From: Oxytricha trifallax
Lineage: Eukaryota; Ciliophora; Spirotrichea; Sporadotrichida; Oxytrichidae
NCBI GenBank assembly: GCA_000711775.1
Contig: ARYC01001254.1
Location: forward strand, 62,001 to 126,000
Direction: 5' to 3'
DNA: 64,000 nt
The translations under genes were made by a program, and so were the position numbers. The notes beneath the pieces are model-generated. The model saw nothing but the letters and a program-made list of their open reading frames with translations. It did not search any database and was not told where the DNA came from. Shown here in pieces: positions 12,329-25,000 of the stretch. The first letter of the stretch is position 1, and each line of letters opens with the position of its first letter.

Positions 12329-12988
12329 ATGTTTGAGAGTAGTCTGATAAGTTAATAGAATAAGATAGTTATTTAATTTTTAATTAAAGAAATCTCTAAG
12401 TTCATTTCAATTTAATAGATATTAAGTTATTTACCAAATTATTTAGTTACTGCTATGAACTAAAAGTCTTATAGCTAAATCTCTAGCCCTATCTAAGTTG
12501 CTAATATACAACAGATTTCTCAATCAGTGTTTAACTTAAGCTTACTGGAACCACAGGGTAGGCGGAAAGTGTGATTAATAGCCAGTTTGGATAAAAATAT
12601 CTATCCAAGATTATCAATGTTAAGGTTTTCAAGATCTATGAGTCAGCAAAAATTGGAAACTATGCAAATTTCATCATATATTTGAATAGTATTCCTGAAG
12701 CGAATTCTGGAGTGAAACTCTTCTGGTAAATGAAGATTTATCTCAGATTAAAAGTAAGATTTAAAATCTAAATTTATAAGAGGCTAATTCACAATAATTT
12801 TGATAGTCTAAAACAATAGACATTCGATTAGAATTACTGGCTTATTAAATAAATCTAGGGGCATCCAAATCAATCGCAGATTATCGTTAACTTTAAGGAA
12901 TTTTGCTTTCTAGATCTCTTTAATTTATAGGTGTTAGCCTATATTAATTATAACGAAAAATTTCCTCATTATTTATTAGAAGCATTTT
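12329..12988 (+). CDS. Unidentified protein
   Basis: An open frame from ATG 12329 (or ATG 12455, MNQKSYSQISSPIQVANIQQ) runs to TGA near 12583. A second frame then continues (VINSQFGQKYLSKIINVKVF ... PNQSQIIVNFKEFCFLDLFN) to about 12988. The shift near 12575-12585 is best explained by a very small IES, which I cannot place. The tail is followed by AT-rich sequence without a nearby in-frame TGA, so the 3' end is also open. TAA/TAG are used as Gln. No family is recognised. Confidence 0.5.
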
Positions 12989-13072
12989 AATATTATATAA
13001 GTTTATTTATTTATATATAATGTTAACTCAAGACCCCTTGGAGGACTGAAATTACATTACCCAAAATTATAA

Positions 13073-13203
13073 CCACTTAAATTTTCATCGTCGTAAGGAT
13101 CAAAATTGTTAGAGTATTCTAATTCTTCAATTCGACTTAATAACTTAGAGGGGTCTAGTCTCCCATTTTTCATAGCTGCAACTAAGTCCTCGATTTCGTT
13201 CAT
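13073..13203 (-). CDS. Small minus-strand coding segment, candidate inverted first MDS of the 13.4-17.1 kb gene
   Basis: It begins with ATG at 13203 and reads MNEIEDLVAAMKNGRLDPSK, then an acidic stretch (EELEYSNNFDPYDDENLSGY). Composition is clearly protein-like against AT-rich flanks. The segment ends at the hexamer AATTTT (plus-strand AAAATT 13073-13078). The same AATTTT is at 13396-13401 on the plus strand, just where the C-T-F-K-P gene becomes coding, and the join is in frame (SGYNF-IQLINDITPTS). The plus-strand gene has no convincing start codon of its own. The pointer is short and AT-rich, so this is a proposal. Confidence 0.5.
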
Positions 13204-13395
13204 ATTTATTTAAATTTATAAAGTTATTTGTTTTTATTTTTAACTGTAAACAACTCTTATCAACCTTATTGATTTAGTTTGATTGTTTTTATTGCATTTT
13301 TACATGATATAAATATATATTTTTTGTCTATTGTATTAGACAAGAATAAGAATTACTTGAATGATATAAAATTTATGCATTATTTATATAACATC

Positions 13396-16300
13396 AATTT
13401 TATTCAATTGATAAATGATATCACTCCAACTTCAAATCCATCAAGTATTTATTCTTCTCAGGCTTAATTAATCGCTAAACATGACTCAATTTCAAATTTC
13501 TCAGAAAATACATATGGAGCTGCAACTGACATTGATTTTCCATTTGTAAGCGCTACTGTAAAGAACTATTAAAAGTATGCAATTTTATGTAAAATTAGTT
13601 AGATCAACAAATTTGAATATGCGCTTAAGATATATAAAAAAATAAATTTATAGATTTATTGATTTTGTTTAATAGCTAACCGCTTCTAAATTTTCAATTT
13701 CTGATTTGAAATAGAAAAGTTCATTGAAACATATTGAAGGAGTGTCAAACGATAAGAAAGCTAATGTATAAAAATCCTAAGAGAAAATCATTTAATGTGA
13801 TAGGTTCAGAAAATTTGAGGTTTAAAGAATATTGAAAACTTTATATTTTTAACTCAGTTTATGCTTACACCCTATTAAATTTGAATTTAATGATAAGGAA
13901 AACATCAACTTGAGTCAAGTAGACATGAATAGTTTCCATCATCCTCAGCCTCTTTAAATACAAATTATTTCACCAATTAATAGCGAACAACCCTTGACCT
14001 TAAAAATTCATCCTACTCAATAAAACTCTGACGAGAAATAGATAGCTTCAAAAAGCTAAAGAAATTCTAAAAACTCAAATAAAAATAATTCCAGACTTTC
14101 AAGTTAAAGAAGAAGCTAGAGAAATAGTGTAAAATCACCTAAAAAAGAATATTAATAAACCTAAAACAATGGAGATTTCCAAAAATACGAGAGTTAAAAT
14201 TCATTACAGCTCACAACAGTGGAACAAAGAGAGGAGGAAGAATTGAGAGAATGTACTTTTAAACCTTAATTAAATTCCAATTCCTTGAGACTTGCTTAGA
14301 ATAATGAAAAAATTGAGTCGAAAGCTGAGAAAATAGCTAAACTTAAAATTTAGAGATAAATCAATATGAAAGCTATCTAAGAATATAGAGAGCAGCTAAA
14401 AATCTAGGAAAATTGCACTTTTAAGCCATAGATTAATCAGAAAAGTGAAAAGATGGTTGAAAATAGAATTAAATAGATATAAGAGTGTTAAAATTATGAC
14501 GAATAATATCTAGGCCATAAAAGAGCCTCTAGATGTTTGGATGATTAAGAATAATTTTATCATCCTAAAACTAATGAAATCAAAGAGTCATTAATATCAA
14601 AAGATTTAGAAAATTATCTTGGCTAAAGTGTATTTTAGAGACTTGCTCACCAATCTAATAATTCTGATAGAAATTCTTTTTAAAAATCTCGTTCAAGATC
14701 AAGATCAAATACAAGAAATGATTATATTAAAAGAGTTTAATCAGGCAAGAATATTTTATATGATTCAATCTTGAATTAATCATCTAAGAATCTAACTAGC
14801 AATTAGAGTATTTCCTAGCTTTAAACTTTTCGCTCAAATTGTTAAAATTTAAATACCGAAATATTCGAGATGAACTTAGAAAATCCATCATAATTAACTC
14901 CTATCAAATTTACTCAGTAAAATGAATAACACTAACATAATCTAAAACTATCTCATGAAAAGAGTATTTAAACTCTAAATTAAAAAAGCTCCTAACTTTT
15001 CGATGAACCTCAAAAGAATTCATTAGATTTAAGATCATAAAGATCTAGGCAGGTAATTATTCCTTACTCTGAATATTAAAAATTAAGATAAGCGAAATCT
15101 ATACACAGCTATAATTATAGCATTTCTAGTTCTTAGTGCTAAGCTCTGGGAACAATTTAAAGTTACAACTAAACTCAATAATTAGAATAAAAAAACACGC
15201 ATTGCTAAAATCACTAAAACACTTAAAATCTTAAACCTGGAACTATCTTCAAAAAAAGAACGACTGAAGAGAAGAAACCTGGCTGTATATTAAAATTGAA
15301 TAATTCTATATCTCCTCATAAAAACATTGATAAATCATAGAAATAAAAACCGCATTTTGATTGCGATAAAATTGAAAACGAGAGCAATATAATGTTTATG
15401 AGTGAGCTAAATTTTGAGCAACGGTAATAAGCTACATTAGATAAAAAGATGAAACTTTAAATTAATGTATAAAATTAGAGCAAAAATAGAGTATTAGACT
15501 CTTAAAATTCCCCTTCAAACATCAGTACTATGAGGACTTCAAGGTCTAAGAATTCGATAACTTTTGATTATTTAGTAGATTATATAAATATCTGATAAAA
15601 TAAGTAAAGACAAAATGCATAGCTTTAAACTTTATACCATTTTTTTAACTTTTGATCAACGATATGAATAAGATAAAGTGAATTAAGTCATTTGATCGTG
15701 CATATACAAGATTAATCAAGAATTTAATGATTTAATGTATAGTTACAGTACAGTGATCTTGTCTTAATAACCTCATAATCAGCTCATTTTCCATCATCAA
15801 GTTCATCATGATCTATTGAGCTTTTCTTGAGATCGGCGCTCGTTCACATCGTTATCTTCGTAGCATCACTAAAAGTTGGGATTCAGGTTCAACATCTGCA
15901 ATCTCAGCCACATCTCGATTTAAGACCGCTGTTCTCACGATCAGTTGACAGGAGAGTCCTCCATTTTATTAGGTGAAATTTTAATAATTCTGAGATTTTA
16001 ATAAATTAAATCAGGCACAGTCTTAATTAATCAGTGGCTTTTAAAAATTAATTAAGACATCACTAATTAAAATTCTTAATAGATTAAAACTACTAGTATA
16101 AACTTTAATCATTTATCATTAAAACTTAAAAAGTTTTAATTTGCCTGATTTAATTTATTAAAATCTCAGAATTATTAAAATTTCACCTAATAAAATGGAG
16201 GACTCTCCTGTCAACTGATCGTGAGAACAGCGTTCTTAAATCGAGATGTGGCTGAGATTGCAGATGTTGAACCTGAATCCCAACTTTTAGTGATGCTACG

Positions 16301-17141
16301 AAGATAACGATGTGAACGAGCACCGATCTCAAGAAAAGCTCAATAGATGATGATGAACTTGATGATGGAAAATGAGCTGATTATGAGGTTATTAAGACAA
16401 GATCACTGTACTGTAACTATACATTAAATCATTAAATTCTTGATTAATCTTGTATATGCACGATCAAATGACTTAATTCACTTTATGTAAAAAAGAGAAG
16501 ACAAATTGTAACAATTAAAACTCCAAGAATCTTCATTATGTACTTTCAAGCCTGTAATAACCAAATAAGCATAATAAATGAATTAAAATGAAAAAAGTAT
16601 AATAGAACAGAGAGCTAAAGAAAAGGCTTAATAGAAGATAGAATAATTAAAGAAGTAATAGATTGATTTGGAAAATGTTTCTGTCAACCACAGATTTTAT
16701 AGCATATTATTAATTTTAATATGCTATTTATGCTATATTTGTGCTTAAATTTGACATTAAAAAGCAAAAATCCAATTTATATCATAGTAAGTTTATTTTT
16801 TAAGATTATCATAAGGTCAAAGCGAAATCAATCTGCAAGATCACTACTCATCCTATAATTTATCTTCAGATGAGGAATAAAGTTAATTCAATACAAACCC
16901 CTAAATAATCAATAAAAATCTGCCTCTCTAGAAACAAGGTCAAAAACCAGTAATATCATTGGCAAAGAATAAATACCAGCATATTTAATCCAAGCTAAAA
17001 ACTGAGAACATTCAAGAAAATGTTAAATAAATTTAAGATAATTTGAGGTAGAAATATTTAAGATTGAAAGCACAATAAGATGAGGAGAGATTATAAAGAG
17101 ATCTTGCTGAGTGCACTCATAAGCCAAAGATTAACATATGA
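13396..17141 (+). CDS. Protein with repeated C-T-F-K-P motifs
   Basis: Coding from about 13396 to TGA 17139-17141. The motif E/N-C-T-F-K-P-x-I/L-N recurs: ECTFKPQLN, NCTFKPQIN, LCTFKPVIT and, at the very end, ECTHKPKINI. Between them lie Lys/Glu-rich helical segments (KAEKIAKLKIQRQINMKAIQ) and a long Ser/Gln/Asn-rich tract. Such Cys-x-Phe-x-Pro repeats are common in poorly characterised protist proteins; the function is unknown. The 808-bp palindrome 15676-16483 interrupts the gene; AAGACAAA occurs just before and just after that stretch, but the exact MDS edges are not settled because the left exon meets a TGA near 15596. More IESs or introns lie near 13570-13680, 13820-13860 and 16700-16810. 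Confidence 0.75.
15676..16483. mobile_element. 808-bp long-arm palindrome, TA-flanked
   Basis: Arms of roughly 330 bp (15676 to about 16010 and about 16150-16483) are almost perfect inverted repeats around an AT-rich loop. The ends are AAGTGAATTAAGTCATTTGA and its inverse, each next to TA (15674-15675, 16484-16485). The arms contain a block more GC-rich than the surroundings (about 15780-15960), which looks like captured non-local sequence, but no long ORF runs through it. The ends differ from the 415-bp family, so it is a second family. It lies inside the C-T-F-K-P gene and must be removed with an IES. Confidence 0.8.
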
Positions 17142-17606
17142 GACAACTGTTTTAAATAAATGTTTGGATTTTTTAAATTAATAAATAATTAATGTGGGAT
17201 TTATTTCTTAAAATTAAATTCAATTTAATTGGTTCCATTTGTTTTCTAATATTCCAACTTAATATTTTAAACAAAATAATAGTGCGTTAAATAAACTTTA
17301 TAAATAACATATATTTACAATATCTTATATCGATTTAGTTCCAAAGCAAAAATTGTCATTTTATTTTCATATTTTGTAGCTTTTTAAACAAGATTTCATG
17401 AGTTTGTCTAACCTCATCTCCATTTTATTTGAAAATTGATTCATTGATAAAAATATTCTGAAATTATTTTATATTTTATTTTGTACATTTATATAAAGTT
17501 ATTGTATATTGATAAATCTAATAACTTCAGAGTTAGTTTAGAAGATATATCAGTTGCATTATTACTATTATTGTCTTTTACATTATTTTGTATTTTATTG
17601 TTTTTA
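17142..17606. other. AT-rich convergent intergenic region
   Basis: About 465 bp of AT-rich sequence between the 3' ends of two convergent genes. I see no coding frame, repeat or RNA gene in it. Confidence 0.5.
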
Positions 17607-18776
17607 TCAATTGATTTCTTATTTTAAGGAGATTTCTGGGGTTATTGCTTGATAAAAAAAGGCATGGCTTATTTTAGCCTCAATTATATATTTTAAATCG
17701 AATTAAAATTAATTAAATAGATAACTATATAATAGTGCTTTACAATTAAATCCTCAAAAACCTCATAGATATAAGCTGCACACTCATCACTGACTTCATT
17801 ATAATGCAATTTAACTTCTTATATAGATTTATTAAGCTCGTTATTTGTCAGTATTTTAATAATTTCTAAGATTGCTGAGTCTCGTAGTTCGTTACTAATA
17901 ATTAAACTATTTATATAATAGGGTAATAAATTAATATTATATAATTACTGCCAAGACTGAATTTTACAAGTTAAGTTTTCATGTTCTTCAAGTACTAAGA
18001 AATAAGGTCACCTCCCTCAGAACCAATTGAGTTAAATTCGAGATTTAGTTCTTTCAAATTGAGGGAGTTTTAATTCAGAGTATAGAATAAGAACGCTGCT
18101 CCATCCTTGCCTAATTCGTTACTTTCTATCAAAATATTAATGAGGGTTTAATGAATATCTTTGTTAGGGAAATATTGTAAAAGTTGGAATAAAACAGATA
18201 GAGTTAAGAATAACTTAAAAAACATTCATTATTAAAAGATTACTTACATAATTCAAGAATTTCTAAGGATTTATTAATTTTTAAAGCTTCACAAAGATAT
18301 TCAGAAGCTAATTTCCCAAGACTGTTACTCTCTGTAAAATAATGTTAAAATTAATCATAAAAAAGATATAACTTGATCATCTATTCAGTAACTTACTTAA
18401 GTTGATATGCTTAATTTTACTAGAAAAAGCTAAGAATTTGGCAATATCCTCTGTCCCAGAATCCCCTAAGTGTTTGTAGCTTAAATCTATTTTCTAAGTG
18501 TCCTGCTTAAATCCATACTTTTTGCAAATTTATTCTTATTCTTCCTTTGTTGCTTGTTTCAAGCGTTCTATAAAAGTGGTTTCATATTTTGAGTTATTAT
18601 ATAAAATAGTAATATATATTAATCTATTTACATTGTGGAGGGACAAAAACAGCTGAAGTTGTTTATTACTTCAAATTAAATGTAGAGCCATGACTATTAG
18701 CATTTCCCTTTGAATTATTAGAGTCATCTTTGAATTACTTCACAGGAGATGTTGAGGATGATTAAGTGCACCCCAT
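17607..18776 (-). CDS. Leucine-rich-repeat protein with MGC N-terminus
   Basis: It starts at 18776 with MGCTQSSSTSPVKQFKDDSN. Gly-2/Cys-3 followed by serines is a classical dual myristoylation/palmitoylation context, so membrane attachment is likely (inference). After a polar linker come ribonuclease-inhibitor-type LRR units: IDLSYKHLGDSGTEDIAKFL, IESNELGKDGAAFLFYTL, LKELNLEFNSIGSEGG and VKLHYNEVSDECAAYIYEVF. Several short introns or IESs interrupt it (near 18195-18245, 18335-18395, 18590-18635). The C-terminus depends on whether an intron after FEDLI is spliced; I use the spliced form, ending at TGA 17607-17609. A DHHC enzyme gene lies immediately upstream on the other strand, which may be coincidence. 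Confidence 0.75.
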
Positions 18777-18928
18777 TTTATTAAAATTAAAATTAATTTG
18801 ATTTTAAAATCTCTAGAATAAATTTAATGATAATAGTAAATCTATTAACTTGCTTATTCTGTAAATGTTAATTTTTATGATTATTAGTATTTCAATTACA
18901 ATTAATAATTAAATTTTAGAAGAATAAC

Positions 18929-21919
18929 ATGTCAACTAAATTGCCTAAGCCAAAATCAAACGGTTTCAGCTTCCCCCTAGACCCCCTGCAAATTATTTCT
19001 TGGCTAGTTTTTTCATTGAAAATCTGTATATTTTACACTTTGGAGTGCTAGGCCATTCAGAATACTCTAATGAGGACAGTGGTTATGTAAGAAATTAAAA
19101 TTACATGTTTTTATGTAATAATTGGTTATATTTAGATAGATTACTTAACTCTACAAGTTTATAATGCAATAAATTATTGGGAAATACTAATCAATTAATG
19201 CAGATCATTTATTTTTAAAAGTTACTGTTTAATTGCTGTATTTACAATCATAAGCACATACTTAGACCCAACTGACGCATTAGTTTTAACATAAAAACAT
19301 TTCCAAAAACATAAAATTGAATTTAGACTAGTTGATAAAAACTAAGATAAACTTTAAAATTTGAATTTTGATAAGAATTTAATTGAAAAAGGGGTGCCAA
19401 ATTTCAAATAACTTAACATTTAGAACGAGAGAGAAATTATAAATAACGGGTAAAATGGTGAAAAATTGCTATAGTTATAGAATTAATAGGTGATTGAAGA
19501 ATAGAAGCAAAATTATATAAATCGTTAGCAATCCATAATGACAGAAGAAAGGCTGCCAACTATTTAGCAAAATCATTGTATAACTACTGAAAATAATAAT
19601 AATAATGAAATTATTCACCAGTAAAATTAAGTTTAGTAAGATTGGTAAGAGAGTATTTAAAATAATATTCTGCAATTCTAATAGCCAGATTAGTAGCAGT
19701 AGTTGAATGTTTTTAAAATAATATTTTTATATTCAATTAATATAAGCATAGAATGATAAAAAATTTGATAATAATCATTTCTTAGGGCTTTTAGGTTAAT
19801 AAAACTTTGACTTTAAATTGAATATGTAGGTGAAACAAAACCTACAATTTATTTCTCAGCCAAGCTCAGCGATTCAAGTTATAGCTAAGACCTAAGGTTA
19901 TAAGAAATAAAATTAGTCAAAATATCAATGTACAGAAAATACTTGTTAGTAATACAAAACCAAAAAGAATTGGAAATCAACCACATAAACCTAAATTGCA
20001 GAAATACCTATAGACCCCACATAAATTCAATTATGTCCTTATTGTCAAGCCTTTTCTTCTTTAAAATCTAAACATTGCTCATAATGTGATAGATGTTGTG
20101 GAGACTTCGATCATCATTGCAGATGGCTAAATAACTGTATTGGAAGCAAAAATTACAAGCAATTCGCTATATTAATTGGAATAATTCAGTTTCATGTTGT
20201 TGTGGAGATATGTCTCTAGATTTTCTTGATAGTCAACTATTTTAATTTTTTACACTCCTTTTCGAGTATTATGATTAAATGCTTAAAAAGTCAAATATTT
20301 TTCAATTTATCTAAAACTTTAATTAACAATTTTACTAAAGTTGATTTTATAATTATATACTGATATTTATCACTATTTTGAGCAATAGAATTAATCAAAA
20401 GAAGAGTTGGAGCAAAATATATTCTGTAAATCTCGCTTAAACGACGATATATTAAGATTTTACGTGAGTATCGTAATAATTCTATTGATAATTAACTTCT
20501 TGGTTTTATTTGGGAATACCTACCTTGTGGGGCTACATTTATATTTATGGAAGAGAGGCATTTCCACTTTTGATTATATCATGCAATCCAGGTTGAGAGT
20601 TAATTTTTCTATTAAAAAAATTGAATTGACAAATATTTATTGATGATTTAATAAGACAAGTTAATACTTACAGGTTTCATGAAATTAACATTTATATATA
20701 GAGTTTAACTTATTTTAAAGAATAGAGTGAAGAAGTACATAACAGAAAGTTTTAACAATTCAACTATTAACCCCCTCAATAAACCCAATTAAACTGAACT
20801 ATCACCTCATAATAACTTGAACTTTCTTAACAATAATTAGCTGCCTCCCACTTTTGACACTTAAGCATTTAAAAACATAGTTTAAAACACAGATGGGCCT
20901 AATAATCAGCAAATTATGTATATTTAAAATTACTTCGAGACGAATGTGATTAATAGCAATTAAAATGGGTTAAATAGGAGTTAAGGGGAATTGGATAATT
21001 AATCATAGAGTGAAGTTTCAAGTGTAACAATCATTAAGATTTTATATCCATTTTATAAAATGCTGATTCTAATGAGCATAAAATTACTTGAATGCAGAAC
21101 TTAAGTGCAAGCATAGATATAAGAGGTAAATTTGATGGTTTTCAATCCTAAACAAGCAGGTCAACTCAGAATTTCAACAAAATGTACAATCCATAATTAG
21201 CTTCAACAAATATACCATTTCAACAGCACGAGTTCTAGAACCACAATTCCTTCAAAAATTAAAATTCTCTTCAAACGGAAAACAAGCAAAAGCCCAAATT
21301 AAGAGCGAATAGGAAATTAATGTAAAAGCATGCTTCTAATTACTAAATAGGCTTGAGCGAAACTATAAGCGATAAATAACTGCCAAATTTACCTTATTCA
21401 TCATCGCAGCATAAACTCTCAAATCACAATCTCTAGATATTAAAAAGCACAAATTAACAAAGAAATGTTCCACTTTAATAAAGGGTTTAACTGCCTCAAA
21501 TTTATCAAAATAGCACCATCAATAAAGGAAACTTTGAAATGTAAACTGCAAAATTCTACTAGCAATAACAAAATAATCTAGATTAATTATATGGGAATAT
21601 TAATCCTAATCATTAATAGTAGTAAAAGTAATAATAACTAATAGAGAGTGAGTTAATAGAAGATGAAGGCTTGATGTTCGAAAATAAAAGATATAAGAAA
21701 ACTTTATAAAATGATGCAAAGTCATATATGAAAACAAGCCCAGACAAATCTAATTTAAATAGTGAAAAGCATTCATAATAGTTTAAGAGGAGCAGTAAAA
21801 ACATACCAGATTTAAAGTATATACATAAGATTGAAGGATAGGAAATAAGCTATAAATCAAGCATCAAAATCAAGAGAATTACTAGTATTAGTAGCTCCAA
21901 ACATATTGAGGATCTTTGA
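18929..21919 (+). CDS. DHHC-type protein S-acyltransferase
   Basis: It transfers palmitate to cysteines of membrane proteins. ATG is at 18929 ([20 protein letters not shown]), followed by hydrophobic segments and the LDPTD-type motif ([10 protein letters not shown], near 19265-19290). After a Gln-rich loop comes the cysteine-rich domain at about 20035-20170: [20 protein letters not shown], then [17 protein letters not shown], with the catalytic Asp-His-His-Cys at 20109-20120. A further membrane segment follows ([20 protein letters not shown]). Near 20480-20600 there is another ([20 protein letters not shown]) with RGISTFDYI, equivalent to the family's TTxE motif. A long polar tail follows, ending at TGA 21917-21919. 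IESs or introns interrupt it near 19090-19240, 20280-20400, 20630-20720 and 21040-21060; exact edges are unresolved. Confidence 0.85.
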
Positions 21920-22052
21920 GAAAAATAATAAATTGATGTATCTAGTAAACTTTTCTATCTCATTATAATTATTGAAGTCTATTCTCATAATTCAAACTAA
22001 TGTACAAATTATAAAATTAAGAAAAGCTCTTTCAAATAATTAAAATCGACAT

Positions 22053-25000
22053 TCAATTATAAAACTTCTTAGTCTTGCCCTAGAACACCACTGGCTCCTT
22101 CAACCTTATAAAATAGCATGTCTCTTTGTTATCATGTACTTTAACTTGCCCTTTCTTGAATAAAATAGCGTGTTCATCTACGTTTTCAATCAAACCTTAC
22201 CCTATTTCTTAGTTTTTAAAGGTTTCCTCGTATATTTCACTAAATAGCTAGCCTTTTATGCAGGTACTTTCAAGTATGTCGTTTGAGAATTAAAAATATA
22301 ATCTTAAACACAAATATTAACATATAAATTATTATCAATATAATTTGAAGAGAATTTTGCGGCTACATTGAAGAGCATTGTGGTCATGTGTGGTATTCTA
22401 TTTTACACTTCTATTTAAGGTCTGCATAAACTAGTCACTATTTTCCCTTTGCAATAAACGACTGCTCTTATCTCAACGGGGACATTGTATTTTGTAAAAC
22501 TATAATTTTATCACAATTCTAAAATAAAATAACTTAGGGACATCTTGATTTTCTTCAAACTTCTTAAGAAATTGATATCTGATTGGCATGCTGAATTTAC
22601 CTAAGAAAGCAGTCGTCACGTGGAAACTTTTAGCTTTTGTCCATGTGTCTTTTTAAGACTTTTTATCATCATTTCTCATAGAATCTATGCATTATGAGAG
22701 TAAAAATTAAAATATTTTCTGTATTTCAAATTCAAAAATATGTTGGCTTTATATTATGCATTAACATATAAAAAGAGAGCATCTTTTCATAGTCTTTTTG
22801 CTCTTCTTCTTCACTATCTATTTGCTTGAGCTATTCTATAGTTTATGACAATACTTTCTCCAGTTTCTTTCATAAATAATATATTTTTTTTTATTACAAT
22901 TCAGTAATTTTAAATATATTCTTTATAAATGCATTTTTTTCATCGAAACTAAGTTTATATTACTATTAGGATATATTATATATAAAAAAGTTTCTTGTTG
23001 AGTTCTGGGTCATCCTCTACACTCACTCCTAAATACAATGGAAGTTTCTCTTTCTTCAAATGTTACTGATCTTGATAATCCTTCTTATTTTGATCTTAAT
23101 CCTAGGATTACTATACTTTTTCTTCTTCCTTCAATACTTCATCTGATTTGTATGGTTCAAGAGTTCTAAAAAGCATTATATAAATTAATTATTATAATAC
23201 TTAATATAGTAATTAATTGAGGGAAAATTAATATAAAATATAAGTTCTAATCAAGGCAGTGAGAATGGAGTTATCTAAGTCTGTTTAGTCTATTTTCGCA
23301 TGTTCAGAGTAGTAATCTTTCAATTTTAAAGATTCATCTATAAATTGCTGAATAAGCGCTAAATCTTAAGGTTTGTCCCCTTTCTTTGTGTTTTTGAATA
23401 ATTAATCCACTTTGGATTGAATAGAGAGTGGTAAACTTCAATGTGCGGTGTAATATAGACTATCTAATAACAATCTAATTATTATTGACAAATTAATAAA
23501 ATAATTAAGTTTACCTCGTTTAAGGATTTGCAATCAGCAGTAAGAGGGATCTTGAAATAGTTGTCCAATCTGTACTGCTATAAGAGGTGTGAATCGAATT
23601 TGACATGTAAATACAAATGGAAAAACATCAAAAGAATCTAAGCTGTTTCAATGGGATTTGAATTGTCAAGTGTTTCATGGTCATCTCTTGACATCAATCT
23701 CAAGAAACACTGAATCAAGAAGTTGTAGCTGAATTAACAAAATCCTCAAGAAAATATATGGCATTTAAAAACGGACTCAACTTAATGTTTTAATAAATGA
23801 ATGGGTATCTTCTGATTGGGTCAGAAATTTTTGGTATAAGATAAACTTTCTTTAAAATCACATTTTTAGGGGTGTTTTATTCAACAACCTCGACTGCCCT
23901 AGGTAGACCGTTTATAGGATGATTTTTATCAAGGTACACTATGTTAATTTTACTTGGAGATTTATCAATTTTTCTTAATATTCTACCCAATTGATCGTTA
24001 TACATAGACAAAGCTTAATAAATTAACTTCATTAGTTTAAATTTGTTTACTTTAAATTACCTCAAAGTATATAATTTTTGATGTTACTCAAAGCGTTCTT
24101 ATTAGACTAGTCAAAAGCTTACTCCCTACTTAACTTTTTATTAGCCATTAGATTCTACATAACCTTTCCTCTGCACTCGTCGCTTGAGACTGACTCAAAA
24201 CGCCATCCAAATTAATCCACCACATATTTTTCAAGGTAGTTTTTGAAAGTAGATTTTCCACTGCCTGTGGTGCCAAATGGTATCACAACTATCACTATTT
24301 TCTTGGTTCTGTTCATTGTCTTAAGTTCATGTAAAGAGAAAATTTAATTAAAAGGTGAGATATAATGAACAATTTAAATATCGAAACAATTATTTTATTT
24401 TCATTCTAACAAAAATAGAAGCCAATTATTGAATAAATTTTAGTATATTCATTATTTCAATAATATAGCTTTATTTTCGATTCCAGAGTTGGATATAAAA
24501 TATCAATATCAACTTCCTCGCTAGCTTTTCTCTATTATTGCTGAATTTCATATGATTTGAGTTCTTCCTGTTCTCTTTCTCTTACCTCCTTTGATTCTTC
24601 TTATCCTTCTACTAATGTAAATTTGCTTTGACTTTTGGCAATACTTAAAGCGTTTTGTAATTCTTAGAATGCATTTTTAACTTGAATGACACTACTAATT
24701 GTACTTATTTTCTATTAATATACAACGAGCTGATCTTCAAAGTATCTGTTTAAAGCTGCTTTTGAAGTGGGAAGACCTTCTTCTTTATTTTTGAACTGGT
24801 AATCTATAAATTGATCCTTGGCATTGATATTAAACCCGTAACTCAATAACTTGACATCGTTTTGATGTATAGATTGCTCTAACTGATCCAATAATTACAC
24901 TAAAAATGGAGTGATGTGGTGCAAAACTATCAAATTAGGTTTTAAAGTGGGTGTGAACAACTTTTAAGATAATTGTTCATATTAACTTTGTAGGTCATCA

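Noticed and set aside
10816..16483. Palindromes as CRISPR, rho-independent terminators or assembly fold-back artefacts
   Set aside because: CRISPR and bacterial terminators do not apply. Three independent copies of one length with shared ends and TA flanks argue against artefact for the 415-bp family; the single 808-bp case is less protected but has the same TA flanks.
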